Assembly: GCA_003956705.1 (NCBI GenBank)
Contig: QZCP01000838.1
Location: 68,291 to 132,290, forward strand
Direction: 5' to 3'
Length of the DNA: 64,000 bases
Source: Brevipalpus yothersi
Lineage: Eukaryota; Arthropoda; Arachnida; Trombidiformes; Tenuipalpidae
The notes under the pieces were generated by a model. That model did no database searches and was not told the DNA's origin. It worked only from the letters and a program-made list of their open reading frames with translations. This document shows, piece by piece, positions 22,102 through 34,178 of this stretch. Within the stretch, counting starts at the first letter, position 1, and the number at the start of each line of letters is the position of its first letter. The translations under genes were made by a program, and so were the position numbers.

Positions 22102-24039
22102 TTCTCATGAAAAAATAGAGGCTAGAGCTAGATTTCATATCCAATTGGAACCATCTTCGCTTATAAGAAGCTTGATGATTAGTTGGATCAATATGAAAAG
22201 AGAAGATGATGATGTTCTCTTGAAATTTCTCATGGCATGATGATTAGAACTCAATTGCACCTTTTCCTTTAGCTGATCGAAGCAAATTACTGATGATCAT
22301 TATCAAGTGTGAGTTTCTCCTGGAGCTTTAGATCGTATTAATCTATCGATAACAAAATGCTTCAATCAAGACCTGAGAATATGAATTCCAGAGGACAATG
22401 AACTGAATTGAGGAGTAGAGGCTTTGGAATTCCAGGCACTTAGAGGTCGAATTGGGCAGAGCCTTTCGAAGGATGAATTTCTCTGAGTTAATATGAGCCC
22501 TGCCCAAATTGTTTCAATGGCTTTCGTAATTGTTCCAATGATACTGGTAATCATGGTGTTTGCGTGACACACACATAAGCGGTTCATCTTGATCATGAAA
22601 TTTTCATTTTATAGACATGAAAAGAACTGCTTTATCTGGAAAGATTCCTTTAAGTTACTGGACTTCATTTATTCGATGCATTCCAAGATAGAATGAATTA
22701 GATGAGAATGTTCTTGAGACCACCGCAAACTTAGGTTTGAGGCCAATGTATATAGATCGAGTTTTCACTGACAGAAGAATTTCGGATATTTTCCATAAGA
22801 TTCGCTCCCTCACTTTGAGCCAACCGATTGTGGTTCTTAGAATATATCTCGAAATTTAAGAAAAAAATGAAAATTATTTCAAAAAAATCCTCCAAGAAAG
22901 AAGAGGAAATAATTTCGCAGATTCTTGAGCAATACTCACTATTCTCATGAGTGAATAGCAGCTAATCCTCAGGTTAACAAAAAAAACATTGAAAGTTGAA
23001 ATTGAAATGGAAATTTATTCGCCCTAGAAAAAGAAAGCTCAAAAGGCATCATGATGATCAGTGAGTGTTGATGTGAATTCAATGAGAAAGGGCTCTTGGT
23101 GTTTATATGTGTTCAATTTGAGGTTCAGCAACTCATAATCAAGCATTGAGTGAGAAAAACCATCGATCTCATCCAGGGAATTGATCCAACATTTTTGGAA
23201 CCAAGTTGTTACCACTGATCATGATACAGTTCATGGTTGAAATTATTGTAAGGGACTGAGTCAAAGAAAGAAAAACCTGTGAGCAAAAGAAACTGGAAAG
23301 AAATATATATATAAATGAGAAAGATTTTGATATCCTGTGGACCACATCAATAGATGATGACAAAGACGATCATGATCCATGGATGAGGAAGCTACGGCTT
23401 CTCACCATAATTGGCATCATGCTGAACACTCGGAAAGGCAAGAGAAGAAGAAGAAGATGCTAGGAACAGAAGATGACTAACTTACAGAGACAGCGGGAAA
23501 GACCAAACATTTGGATGTAAGAAGATGCTAGTAATACTGCAAGATGCCCAAAAGAAAGAAAGAAAGAAAGAGAGTATCGGGAGGAATAACGGTGACTTCT
23601 GGTTATGACATACCGATAACTTTTTCTTCCTCTTCTTCTCAAATCATCATCATTGAGCATCCCAAGTCATCTTATCATTTCTCACTTTCCCGCCCACCGA
23701 TCTGTGTACCTCTTGGCCATTCTCACAATCATCGTGTTAACATCATCTCAGTCTGATGGTCAGCCTCCGTGTATGTATACCGTGTGTGCATATCCATCTC
23801 TCTTCAGTCCACTTTGCTGGCGTTCGCTTGTCGAGTTTTTCTTTGTCGAAAAAAAGGGAATAGAATATCTCAAGAATGTATATACGATAGAAACACGAGA
23901 AAAATGAGTACACACACACCAAGCATCTTCATTTCTACCCGCGATGAAATGTGACTGCATTTGACTTGTAGCCGGGTGATTGTTGTTGTTGTCCATTATG
24001 ATCATTTCCAATCCAACGGATATATGGGATCACTTATTG
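22102..24039. other. no confident gene
   Basis: A minus-strand frame at 22596-22366 ends in an exon-end-like CTCAG before GTCTTG and reads as possible protein (TKAIETIWAGLILTQRN). The opposite strand of the same DNA reads as a short hydrophobic stretch. Neither has corroboration. The rest is AT-rich with small purine patches, including AAAG repeats near 23552-23570. Confidence 0.25.
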
Positions 24040-24078
24040 AGAAAGAGAGAGGGAGAGAGAGAAAGAGAGAAAGAGAGG
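24040..24078. repeat. interrupted GA-rich microsatellite
   Basis: GA repeats broken by GGGA and GAAA units. Confidence 0.85.
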
Positions 24079-24212
24079 CTGCTGGAATGAGCAAAGATGA
24101 AGATGAAAATCTATGGAGCGATGAGCCTATGAGTGTATGTGTGTGTGCTGAGAGGGCCACTTTTATCGGCTACTCACCCAATATGGATGAGGATTCATAA
24201 TAAGGCAAAGAG

Positions 24213-24215
<3 letters not shown>

Positions 24216-24262
<47 letters not shown>
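24216..24262. repeat. (GA)n microsatellite, ~23 units
   Basis: A clean GA array ending GAGATG, the same exit motif as the arrays ending at 3241, 34174 and 43882. Confidence 0.95.
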
Positions 24263-24265
<3 letters not shown>

Positions 24266-25154
24266 TGGAAAAAAATTTTCCCAATGGACATAGGAGAGTG
24301 TACTTAGTCAAACAGAAATATTATCACTGGTCATATGAGAAGGCACAACTAGAGGTGTTGGAAGAGAGTAGATTCCTTATTGGTAAAAGAAAAAAGAACA
24401 TATAATATAGATACATACACACACATGACAGATCTATTCTTGCGAAAAACCAGACTACAGACTGGAGGGACATGTGACTTTTTTCAATTTGATGTATTAG
24501 AATCTCCATATCTATTGAGCCCTCTTGTGCGTATTGTGCTTCACTGAATTGATTGTGTACAGACACACACGCACAATCGAGCACGCATTTTCAGCTTCTG
24601 TTCCTTGAAATATGTGGTATATCTTGAAATGCTCATTTCATGACTACTATGAGGGTGAATATCATTTAGATTTACTATTGTCACACAGTCAAAGAGAATC
24701 TTCATCCCGAATAAATATACTCCTGAAAGGTTTCTAGTTGAATGAACAGAGTTTTTAGACACACAAAAAAATTTGCCCCTTGATTGGCACTTTGGGGTTT
24801 GATTTCCATCAAGATGCTTCTTTTAATCATTCCGTTCATGTTCAAATTTTGGAAGAAAAATCATCCACAAGATGTATCTATTCTGGATGATAGAGAGTCA
24901 AATATGTCCATCCAATCTAGTGTATTGATCATCACTCTATCATACGGTAGAGGCAGTCGGGAGAGGAGGAGTGACTACCGCCACCCACATTCACTTTTCC
25001 CATAAGACTGGCGAGAATGATATTGGTCTAGCATGTCGATTATCAATGTTATTCCACATTTTTGCTGTCCATAATTTATTCATCTTGACACTTTTGATGA
25101 TTAATTCAAGCACTTCTAATGACTCATAAATCTTATTCTCTTGAAGAATCTTTT

Positions 25155-25178
25155 CCTCTCTCTCTCTCTCTCTCTCTG
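25155..25178. repeat. (CT)n microsatellite
   Basis: A short CT array ending CTCTGTTCTCTC. Confidence 0.9.
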
Positions 25179-26140
25179 TTCTCTCATTCTCTTGTACTCT
25201 GTTTCAGGAAAAATAGGAATTCTCATGGAAAATGGGAAATCCAATGCATCTGAGAAAATGATTCTACAACACATTCCACATGGAATATCATGAGAGTCTC
25301 TCCACATCAATTAACTTGTTAATGATTAGATACTACTCCATATTTCACTTGATTTCAATTGTCTGACTGAGTACAACAATTCTGCTTGCTGGGAGCCAAA
25401 AAATTCATGGAAACCAATTCATTCTTCTTTTTGAGCTATTATTTATTCTGACACTTCTTTGTGGAAACCAGATGAACCTTGAACATACAGAGAGAGAGAA
25501 AGCTTTTTTTCTCATCAGGAAACTCTAGTAATCAGCTAATTTCATATTATATTCAAGCTTTCCATGTTTTACCAGATGATTTTGAGCTCTTCTTTAGCAT
25601 GCAATTCGAGATGAGAGGAAGAGAACAGAAAAAAATGAGGCAAGCAAAAATTTTTCATCTCCAGCCACCAGTATGATGATGATTATTCATGAAAAAAATT
25701 ACCACATGCAAGTGTCAAAGAAACTTATGAACGCCCTGAACATATTTCTGTTTCCTATCACTTTCAACCACACCCGAGCAAAGTGAACATACACATACAC
25801 AGATATTCTGAAAAATTTATTCATCTATACACCACCATTCTTCTGATGTATTGGAAGAGAGAAAGAGAATTATTCACCTCAATCAGTCTTCTCCATAGAC
25901 CCACACACACACAAGAAGCTTCTTTTTTTCAATTTTCTTTATACCAAAAGGAATTCAATCAAATTGAGCTCACCTCAAACACCCACCGAAATCATCAATG
26001 TTGATGAAACTTGCATCAGTCCACCATCATCACCAGCATCATGCATACACCCACAAATGCTCTTGTAAGATTGGAAACTTTAAGCCAGGAAATACGATAT
26101 ACACGCATAAATTGGTGATTTTTATCATCTCATTGTGATT

Positions 26141-26142
<2 letters not shown>

Positions 26143-26194
<52 letters not shown>
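26143..26194. repeat. (CT)n microsatellite, ~26 units
   Basis: An uninterrupted CT array preceded by GATTCAGT. Confidence 0.95.
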
Positions 26195-26197
<3 letters not shown>

Positions 26198-26410
26198 ACT
26201 TTTTCATCTTTTCAGCCATTCATACTTAACAAACCACGAAATTTTTCACTTTTTCATTTCAATAGATAAAATTTGTTCCAAAATCTTCTCTCCCTTCTGC
26301 TTCTCGGGTAACAATTCTCACCCAATAATGAGCTGAAAAAGTGAAAATTCATGCTGAAACGTGCCTTGTCATTCATTCATTATGAGATGTTTCCAGATAT
26401 CTTATCTCAC

Positions 26411-26491
26411 GGGAAGTGAGATGAGAATACCACTAATCCATTGGAAATAAGTGATAATACCGATCGAAGGGTTCTCTCTCACTAGGGTTGT
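26411..26491 (-). other. candidate 81-bp exon encoding a membrane helix
   Basis: On the minus strand, a strong acceptor (GATTCTCTGTGCAG) and a strong donor (CCC|GTGAGATAAG) bound exactly 27 codons: TTLVRENPSIG, then the hydrophobic IITYFQWISGILISLP. Both boundaries are phase 0. The helix with a Trp and a terminal Pro recalls the fourth membrane segment of class A GPCRs, but one short exon cannot establish a family. About 220 bp upstream on the same strand, 26907-26707 is open with GC-rich third positions (VMVRIIDETHFRTDIELPG) and could be the preceding exon. Confidence 0.35.
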
Positions 26492-26706
26492 CTGCACAGA
26501 GAATCCCCAGTTGAGAAGCTCATCAAAATCAGTGATCGAAAAGTGAGGAGAAAAGGAAGTAGAAACCCATCCATGGATCTCATTTCCGATGGAGCCAAAG
26601 CGAGTCGCGTGTATGAATACGTGCAAATCAAATCACAATTGAAGCATTTTCTTCACTTACTCTCAAATTCGGTAAGTCACACACACAGACACACAAGCCG
26701 ATAGAT

Positions 26707-26907
26707 TCAAATGAGCACCGAGGTGGCCACGAGCATGGCATGGATGATGCCCGGTAGCTCGATATCGGTGCGGAAATGAGTTTCATCGATTATCCTGACC
26801 ATGACCGTGGATTGGAGGCGATTACATGATAGAGAGTGTCCAATGAATGGAAGTGTTCGTGATGGGAAATAAGTTGTGAAGCTAGATGATCTCAATTGTA
26901 TTGGCAA
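26707..26907 (-). other. candidate exon, unknown protein
   Basis: A minus-strand open stretch of 66 codons. Its second half (TVMVRIIDETHFRTDIELP) uses many C- and G-ending codons, unlike the surrounding AT-rich DNA, which suggests purifying selection. It ends in TGA; possible donors lie just before (CTC|GTGGCC or TCG|GTGCTC). An upstream acceptor could be ATCATCTAG near 26883. No domain recognised. Confidence 0.3.
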
Positions 26908-27498
26908 GTGTATAGCTTATTTGTTAGATTTCACGGAAGGTCTTCATGTACACTGTTACATGGTATTAGTGTCCAGTGTTGATGAAAAATTTTGCTTCTC
27001 CTCAACTATAAGCATTCGAGGAGATGATAATTAAAAGCCGTTTGTTTTTCTTTTTGTAACTTTTCTCATCTGTTTGCTACTACTAGAAAAATGTAATCTT
27101 TGCAAATCCGATTATTCTGTGTGTGCATGTAGGCTCATTTGAATATACGATTTTTCCAGCGATCATATTCTACAGATTATAGTGAGAAAGCTGATTAATA
27201 AACATGACGAATTGAATTGAAAGGAAGGTGTTGAAAAGTACACGAAAAAGGAGAGGATATCTCATACTCACTTGATGATTAATTTTGCGAAAGTTGTTAT
27301 AATAGGAAACAAGAGAAAGAGAGAGAAAGATAGAATAGGAAAAGGGTTGAACCAAATGCGTAAGTAAATACAGTAGTGTATAAAGTACTACTACTATTTG
27401 AATGTGCCTGGTTGCTGATAATTTTGTATTCACGTTTGATGGAAGCTCTATTTTAATCAAAGATCTAATTAAATAGTGTAGAAATAGTGAGTATATGG

Positions 27499-27556
27499 AA
27501 GAAAGAAAGAAAGAAAGAGAGAGAGAGGAAGACGATATATGAGGAGAGAGAGAGAG
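27499..27556. repeat. GA-rich microsatellite with GAAA units
   Basis: GAAA units grade into GAGAGA, then a second short GA run after GACGATATATGAG. Confidence 0.85.
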
Positions 27557-28034
27557 GCTGGTGAAGTGTGTTTATGAAGGAACATGCAAAATAATCGGAA
27601 ACATAGATGGGTTAATTTGCATAGTTTATGAATTCATTTGGGAAAACTTTTGTTTGCCAGTTATTTTTTGTTGCTTTCTTGCTTTCAGCTTCTTCCAGAA
27701 GCTTTCAGGCTATTTCATTCTGGCTCGTACATTATGAATGAATAATACAGTATTGTACAATAGATTGAATGTATTTCTGGTACATATTTACTTCAATATT
27801 TTCTCAGATCTCAAATACAAAATCTTACTATTTCTTTCTTTCTACAACTCTTTAATGGATGATCACGAATCCACTAGGATCATCATTTGTTCAACACCAA
27901 ATTTTTTCACTCGGCATCGGAATTCAGATCTGAGCACCATACTGAGAATCACAGGTCCCATGAGTTCTCTGAAGTCAGATTTGGAATTCATTGGAATATC
28001 AAGATCCCTAAAATGAGCTTCAAATTGTTCACAA

Positions 28035-28040
28035 TTTATT
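28035..28040 (-). terminator. candidate polyadenylation signal of the LRR gene
   Basis: The minus strand reads AATAAA here, about 530 bp downstream of the stop codon at 28572. It is a reasonable position for a 3'-UTR end, but the motif is common by chance in AT-rich DNA. Confidence 0.3.
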
Positions 28041-28571
28041 TTGAACCCATGAAAATGGATGACACTTGACCTCACGCCGAGCAGGTCACAAGGCTGTACC
28101 AGAATCGATCATTTTTCGCATACGCCAAGCACACCTCATTTCTTCATTCAATTCTGTATCACCCAAAGAATCGATTCTCATGACCCTTGATTAAGGCCAT
28201 CTATGAAGTTATTCGGTTGCAAGTCCATTCATTTTGCTTGATCATCTGGAAGAAGTTCGACAAACGGTTCCTCCGGCCAGGCCACGTGTCCCATTGAACA
28301 TGACACACGACAAGGGTCGACAATCGGTAGTCCAAATCGAGTGAATCAAGCGCGCGAAACATTATGTGTTCCCATCCAATGTAAACGCCTCAAATCTTGG
28401 AAGCCACACTCACAAAAGTTCCCAATATATTTGTATGGACTCATATGAGAAAATCTTTTTCCACTCTCATTTGGTTGACGCTTTTTTTTCGCCGATCTGG
28501 CTTGGAAGCTTCTGTATGTGAATCAAATTTTGTAGTGGGCCATCATTGGCCTACAGGCAAAAGGGCAATCA

Positions 28572-30182
28572 TTACACACGATATATTCGACCTTTTTGCG
28601 ATGGAGATCGAACATGAACTATTGTGGGAGTATGATGTCCGGTTGTTATCGGCTGGAATATCACTTGATTCATACTGCCCACACGCTTTTCGGGTACCAG
28701 AGCATCTTTTTGCTCGGAGGTAACATCTATTTTGGAATGTGAATGGCTCATGTATATCCATGTCGGCATACGATTGCGTCTCCATGTGATTATTGGGACA
28801 CCGATTAACACTAGCACCACAATTGTGTAGAAAATTATCGCAATGGCCAGTGTGTGAGATGGATTCGGACAATTGAGATCACTTTTGTCCAGTGTTAATA
28901 ATGGACGGCCTCGAAGTTCTTCTGGTAAAGAACACAGTACACGTTCATTATACTCATTGGTGGTAAAATTTGCTCTTATCAAGTAGAACAGTAGCCATCT
29001 AATTAAACAATCACAGGTCAATGGATTATCGCGAATGTCCAAAAATTTAACAGTTTCCCAATTGAGTAATCCTTCGTCCAGTGTGACAATACTGGAATTG
29101 CGTAAACTGAGCTCACGAATTGTGTAAAAATTATCTCGAAATAAGCCTTGCGGTAATTCATTTAGCTGTGGTGTTGAGTCGACAATTAATCGTTTCAAAT
29201 GAATTAATCCTATCAGAGCATCTCGATCGATACTGGACAACAGTTGATTATTGCGAAGATCAATTCGCTTCAACGATGAACCGGAAGATGTGAATATTGC
29301 TGCTGGTATATTGGTGAATTGATTGCCGCTTAACACGATATCTTCTAATCGATTGAAGCCACTGAACCAAGATGAATCGAGTTCAATTAGTTGATTGCCA
29401 TCCAGATTGATGCGCCGTAGAGACTTCAAATGGTATGAAAATTTACTTGAAATGGTGGTAATTAAACACTGATCTAATCGAAGATCTACCAGTTGATTCA
29501 TTTTACGGAAAGAATCCTCACCAATTGTTGAGATAGGATTCTTACCCAAATCAAATTTTAACAGTGTTGAGACAAGCATCAGAGCATCACTTGGAATGTT
29601 CAGTAGCCGATTGTTGCGAAGAGATAAACTCTTTAAATTGAGAAGTCCACCAAAGGCTAATGTTGATATATTGGTGATCCTATTTTGACTTAGATCGAGC
29701 TTTTCAAGTCGTCGAAGTCCATCAAACACTTTATCAGGTAGTTCTGTGAGCTGATTTTCATTTAAATGTAACAATTCAAGATTGAACAGACCTCTCAGTG
29801 AGAGATGTTCAATTTTGGTTAGTTTATTGCGCTGTAAGCGTAAAACTCGAAGATTCTTGTGATTTATGAAACGATTCTGTTCCAATGATGATATCCAATT
29901 GGAAGATAGATCAAGAAATTGTAAGCTCGGATAGAAGCCGAATGCTTCCGATATACTTCGAATATGATTGTTGACCAAATTAAGTTCCAATATGGCTGGA
30001 TTGAGTATGATGGGCACATCATCTAGAGCAGCATCTTTACAATTAACTGATAACTTATCGTCCATACATGCACATTTACTTGGACACAATGATTGAGCTC
30101 TCATCGGAACACTACTCACTAACCATATAAATGTGCTCATGGTGAAAATAAAATGCTTAGAAAACCAATCTATCGGCATCAT
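28572..30182 (-). CDS. leucine-rich-repeat single-pass membrane protein
   Basis: A 536-residue protein with its coding region in one exon. A signal peptide occupies about residues 10-30 (hydrophobic HFIFTMSTFIWLVSSVP). An N-terminal cysteine cap follows (C33, C37, C39, C48), then about 14 leucine-rich repeats from residue 64 to 388, each with the LxxLxLxxNxI/L core (for example LDLSQNRI, LSLRNNRL). A C-terminal cap has C390, C392, C417 and C438. One membrane helix lies at about 444-466, followed by a basic stop-transfer RRNR and a 70-residue cytoplasmic tail ending YRV, which fits a class II PDZ ligand. Possible N-glycosylation sites are N171, N362 and N405. The layout matches the arthropod extracellular LRR family (Tartan/Capricious-like, LRRN-like), whose members act in cell adhesion or receptor signalling. 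There is no Ig, FN3 or TIR domain, which argues against Kekkon and Toll. The ortholog is not assigned. Confidence 0.93.
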   Translation of the reverse strand: MMPIDWFSKHFIFTMSTFIWLVSSVPMRAQSLCPSKCACMDDKLSVNCKDAALDDVPIILNPAILELNLVNNHIRSISEAFGFYPSLQFLDLSSNWISSLEQNRFINHKNLRVLRLQRNKLTKIEHLSLRGLFNLELLHLNENQLTELPDKVFDGLRRLEKLDLSQNRITNISTLAFGGLLNLKSLSLRNNRLLNIPSDALMLVSTLLKFDLGKNPISTIGEDSFRKMNQLVDLRLDQCLITTISSKFSYHLKSLRRINLDGNQLIELDSSWFSGFNRLEDIVLSGNQFTNIPAAIFTSSGSSLKRIDLRNNQLLSSIDRDALIGLIHLKRLIVDSTPQLNELPQGLFRDNFYTIRELSLRNSSIVTLDEGLLNWETVKFLDIRDNPLTCDCLIRWLLFYLIRANFTTNEYNERVLCSLPEELRGRPLLTLDKSDLNCPNPSHTLAIAIIFYTIVVLVLIGVPIITWRRNRMPTWIYMSHSHSKIDVTSEQKDALVPEKRVGSMNQVIFQPITTGHHTPTIVHVRSPSQKGRIYRV

Positions 30183-30206
30183 GGGACCTGATATGTTGTA
30201 GTAGAT

Positions 30207-30226
30207 CTGTGAGATAGAATGAGAAT
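30207..30226 (-). promoter_or_regulatory. splice acceptor upstream of the LRR start (5'-UTR intron)
   Basis: On the minus strand, TTCTCATTCTATCTCACAG ends at 30207, only 24 bases before the ATG at 30182. The pyrimidine tract and CAG are a strong acceptor, so the coding exon probably starts at 30206 and the promoter lies upstream beyond a 5'-UTR intron. The first exon was not located. Confidence 0.6.
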
Positions 30227-31870
30227 TTATGAAAAATAATGGAAGAAAAATGGATCTGAATATGTATTACACGTGGGAAACAAATAGCAACGATAAATCT
30301 CGAAATCTTATGAATAGTTCAGGGTTCATGTGTACACGCATATCCTACCAAAAGTTTTCTCAGAAAGATCATCAATTGATTAGTCTAGAAAATTTTGGAA
30401 CTTATATTTCTAGACGACATTCGTTGACATTTCAATTTAGTGTTTTGATTTCTTGTATTTGAAATCGAATGCATAAATATACCTCCCAAATACACCATGT
30501 ACCATTGAAATCATTAAATATAATGCTTTCAATAAAGCAACTCGTAATAATGATGATACTAAATTTGTCAATGTATCTCTCTCTGCAGAAAAATCTAGCT
30601 TCATATGCATAATTTCTTGAGGCTAGAGTACTGTAATGAAAAGAAATTTTTGGAAAGAATGAAAATTTGGCCAAATAAATCTGATAAAATGAAGAAAAAG
30701 ATTCCTCAGAACTCATGAAAGATTCCATACAAGCCTTAAGGAAATCCTCTCAGAGAGAAGCGCAATCAAATATGGCTTGGTTCCGGTTCCGATTCTTTAT
30801 TCTCATGAAACATGCTCATGATTCCGTGTTTAGCCTACGTTCAGCTCCAATTACTTCCGGAATTCATGGAATGATTTTATATATACTTGACAATTGCTTA
30901 AGACACCGGGCATACGAATTTTATGATATAGATTTGATGAGATGGGAAAGCGAAATGGAGATACAGAGTGATACACACTTTGGTGTAGAAGGGGTTTTGG
31001 AAGTCTCGCATCGAAAAGCATTCATGCTTTTCCTGTACAAGATTCATATTATCATGAACCGCATCTAAGTCTGATTGCAACATGGTAGAATTGCTTCTAA
31101 GCTCTTGTAGTGAGCAAAGCGATATTCTCTCGGAAAATGTTCACTTGGAGGATTGAGAGGAGGAAAGAGAAGCATTGAGAATCTTCATGAGCTGTTCCAG
31201 TCTAGTAGACTGATAAATTGGGATCATAACAATATCCTCTCTCTCTCCAATATTTTGTCTTTTCGCCCACAACTATCTGGAAATAGTATTTTAAGCTGCT
31301 TGAATACTTGTTCATATAATCAGATATGATCGAAAAATGAGAAGCTATACTCTCACACTCATACACACATGAACACAATTGAATTGAGCAAATGAATCCT
31401 CGAAAAAGTGAATCGATAGAAGTGCAAAATCTTGCAATTCACAAGAGAGAAAAGTGAAAAGAGGTGAAATAAAATCTATTCCAACAGTTGCAACATGATG
31501 ACTTTTCCACAAACTTTCACCCAATCTTGATACAATATTTCAACTTGCCTTCCAATGGTGTTTACTCGATTTCTCACAAGCTCTATTCTACTTTCCTTTC
31601 TCTCTCTCTCGATAAGCTTACCACTACAAATTTCTTCTCGAATGACCTCAAACAATTTGGTTGCTTCAATGCTTTCGTGTTTCCACTTGCATGATCATAG
31701 CCAATATATCATCACGCTCATCGAATAGCAATGAATTTCAATTTCAGGTAAACATATATTTTGGGCTTGGGAAAGAGTCATATTGAAGCTAGACATACAT
31801 GAGTTTTTGTAGCTTCTTCCTGGTATCAGACACACTAAGTACTAGCAACAAATTGAAGGAATAAAAATAG
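30227..31870. other. presumed 5' intron of the LRR gene, nothing definite
   Basis: If the LRR gene has a 5'-UTR intron, this stretch belongs to it. A plus-strand frame of 117 codons at 30715-31068 has no motif. A short CT patch lies near 31600. Confidence 0.35.

Positions 31871-31951
<81 letters not shown>
31871..31951. repeat. (CT)n microsatellite, ~38 units
   Basis: The longest uninterrupted pure array in the window: CT on the plus strand with a TTTC variant at its start. It ends TCTGCCCTCAG. Confidence 0.95.
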
Positions 31952-31954
<3 letters not shown>

Positions 31955-32714
31955 CTCAGTTACATCAAATAGGATCATGCACAAGCCAAATCCATAATCG
32001 GATGATGTACAAGAGTCAGCAGAATTTTCATCCTTCGAACACTCTTCATCGCCAACATGAGGTATACACATCATCTGGTAAGAATTCATTTTTTTGGAAA
32101 CTGTTTTCTGGGATTAATGGAAAAATTTTCCGTTCAATCCAATATAGATGGATTCATTTTGTAGGATGATCAATTTTCTGATATTTTTCAATTTTTCATC
32201 TGCCTGAAAGTCATCAGTCTTGCCCAATTTCTTTCAAGGTATTCTTACCAATTCTCATTGAACTTTCATGTCAAAAAGAAGAGATTCCTTTTCGAATTTA
32301 CTGTTGTCTTGATAACCAACTTCTTATTTCTTCTTTCATGAGAAAATGAATAGAGTAACAAGGGAAAAAGAGAAACATCAACAAGACTTTGAAAGCAAAC
32401 AGATCTAAACATCAGTGAGCTTTGCTATTGTTCAGGAGGAAAGTATAGTTGAAGGAATACAATTGATTTAGAGTTACTCAAAGAATCTATTAAACGTTGA
32501 TTGGTGTCCTGTCATTGAGTAGAAAGAAAGCTTATTTTCTCTTCGCCTTTGGTATTTTATCTATCTCTCTCTCTTTCTCTTATTTCGCCTTTTAAGGAGG
32601 CTCACATGGTCTTCGTCTTCATTTAACCCTGTTTCTCAACCAATAAATCTAATCAAGTCCAGCAAAAGCCTTGGGTATACACACATCCAATCGAAATCCA
32701 TGATCAATCTTACC

Positions 32715-32716
<2 letters not shown>

Positions 32717-32747
<31 letters not shown>
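32717..32747. repeat. (GA)n microsatellite
   Basis: A GA array of about 15 units. Confidence 0.95.
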
Positions 32748-32749
<2 letters not shown>

Positions 32750-33888
32750 TCAAGCTTTTTGTAGACTCTCACAGTGAACATACAAGTGAACGTAAAAGAA
32801 CAGAATTCGAGGCACAATAAGCAATACTCAAGAATCGAAGAGGAGAGGTATCTTGACATGGAAGGATCTTGATTATTCCTTTTTTCACCTACTACAAGTG
32901 ACTTTTGGGAACTACTTTTTTTGGTGAGGTAATAATAGAAAGCATACTTCGAGCCAATAAATTCTCTTTCTCACTATGGTCGAAAATGCAATATTGAAAG
33001 AAAAAATGGAATAAAAAAGAAAGATTTGAGAGAAAGAAAACAATCCAGACTGAGTGAACAAGTCAGTTCTGATCGAAGAATGATGGATGCTTTGCATGAT
33101 GACCTGTAATCACATATATTATACCTCAGATTTGCTTTACTTTTGGTACATAGTTGACTATATGAGAGGAAATATCTCAAGGGAATGTAAGTTTGTCATG
33201 ATATGTACATCTAAACTTTCTGTATACCTTGACAATAAATGCAATAAGGACAAGAGTAATAAAAATAGAATATGTAGTGATAAGCTTTCTTTCCAATAAA
33301 TATGTTTTGTTGTTATTCAAAGACGATGGAAAGAGAAAAAGGATCGAAGAGGCTTGATCCTAGTATTATTTGTTCGAATTGTGTTCAACTCAGAGAGAAG
33401 TCATGTAAAGTGTTCATCTTGACACTTTGATGAGCCAGATAATTCATGAATCTGAGTTAAGAAGAAGAATGTGTTCGTTGAAACCAAATAGTTGACTTGC
33501 TGAGCATACATTTTTTATGCCTCTCTGGTAGATGAGAAATATTTCATGAGGCATTCTATCCAGTGCATTTCATATTGTGTGATGAATGAAATTGCTGAAA
33601 AATTCTCCGTATCCCTGGTTCATGGAAACATTCTCAGATAAGAGTGGAAAAAGAATCTCAAGATGCATGATGTTCTGCAATCTCAAAGCAAATTGTGCTC
33701 ATAAAAACTTTCAAAACAATTCAAGAGGAAGAATGGCTTGAGGAAGCGAAAATTCCCAAAAATTAGAGACAATCAAACTAGAGGAACAATTGAATTTGAA
33801 GAGCCACCAATTCAGTTTCAGAACATGAATCCATACCGGAACTAGAAAAGTCTTTGGCTAAAAGGGAAGCGGAAGCTGACCGCCGACT

Positions 33889-33919
33889 GAGAGAGAGAGG
33901 GAGAGAGAGAGAGAGAGAA
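33889..33919. repeat. (GA)n microsatellite beside a charged open stretch
   Basis: A GA array with one GGG. Immediately upstream (33825-33888, plus) the frame reads a highly charged ELEKSLAKREAEADRRLRE after a TTTCAG acceptor-like site and continues in frame into the Arg-Glu repeat. This could be a coiled-coil exon extended by the microsatellite, or chance in purine-rich DNA. Confidence 0.8.
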
Positions 33920-34115
33920 AAGACAATTGAAGCTCCGAGGAAAATGTTAGAATGGCCAAATTAGATGATCAAAATGTATGACCAGAGCACCCTATGAGAA
34001 TAGAAATAGTCAAAGATCGTGCTTTCCGAAAGTCTTCGAATGCTAGAAGCTATTTCTATCAAGATCCGTATATTCAAAATTGTATTCCCTCTACTCTGGT
34101 GGGTATCGGGCCAGG

Positions 34116-34118
<3 letters not shown>

Positions 34119-34174
<56 letters not shown>
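34119..34174. repeat. (GA)n microsatellite, ~28 units
   Basis: A clean GA array ending GAGATGATGG, followed by a short GGA-rich patch. Confidence 0.95.

Positions 34175-34178
<4 letters not shown>

Noticed and set aside
28397..28872. Open frames overlapping the 3' end of the LRR gene on both strands
   Set aside because: They are shadows of the LRR coding sequence, which has far stronger domain evidence.
34119..34174. Arg-Glu and Ser-Leu repeat proteins across microsatellites here and at other arrays
   Set aside because: These frames exist only because GA/CT repeats lack stops in two frames; flanking sequence shows no coding signal.
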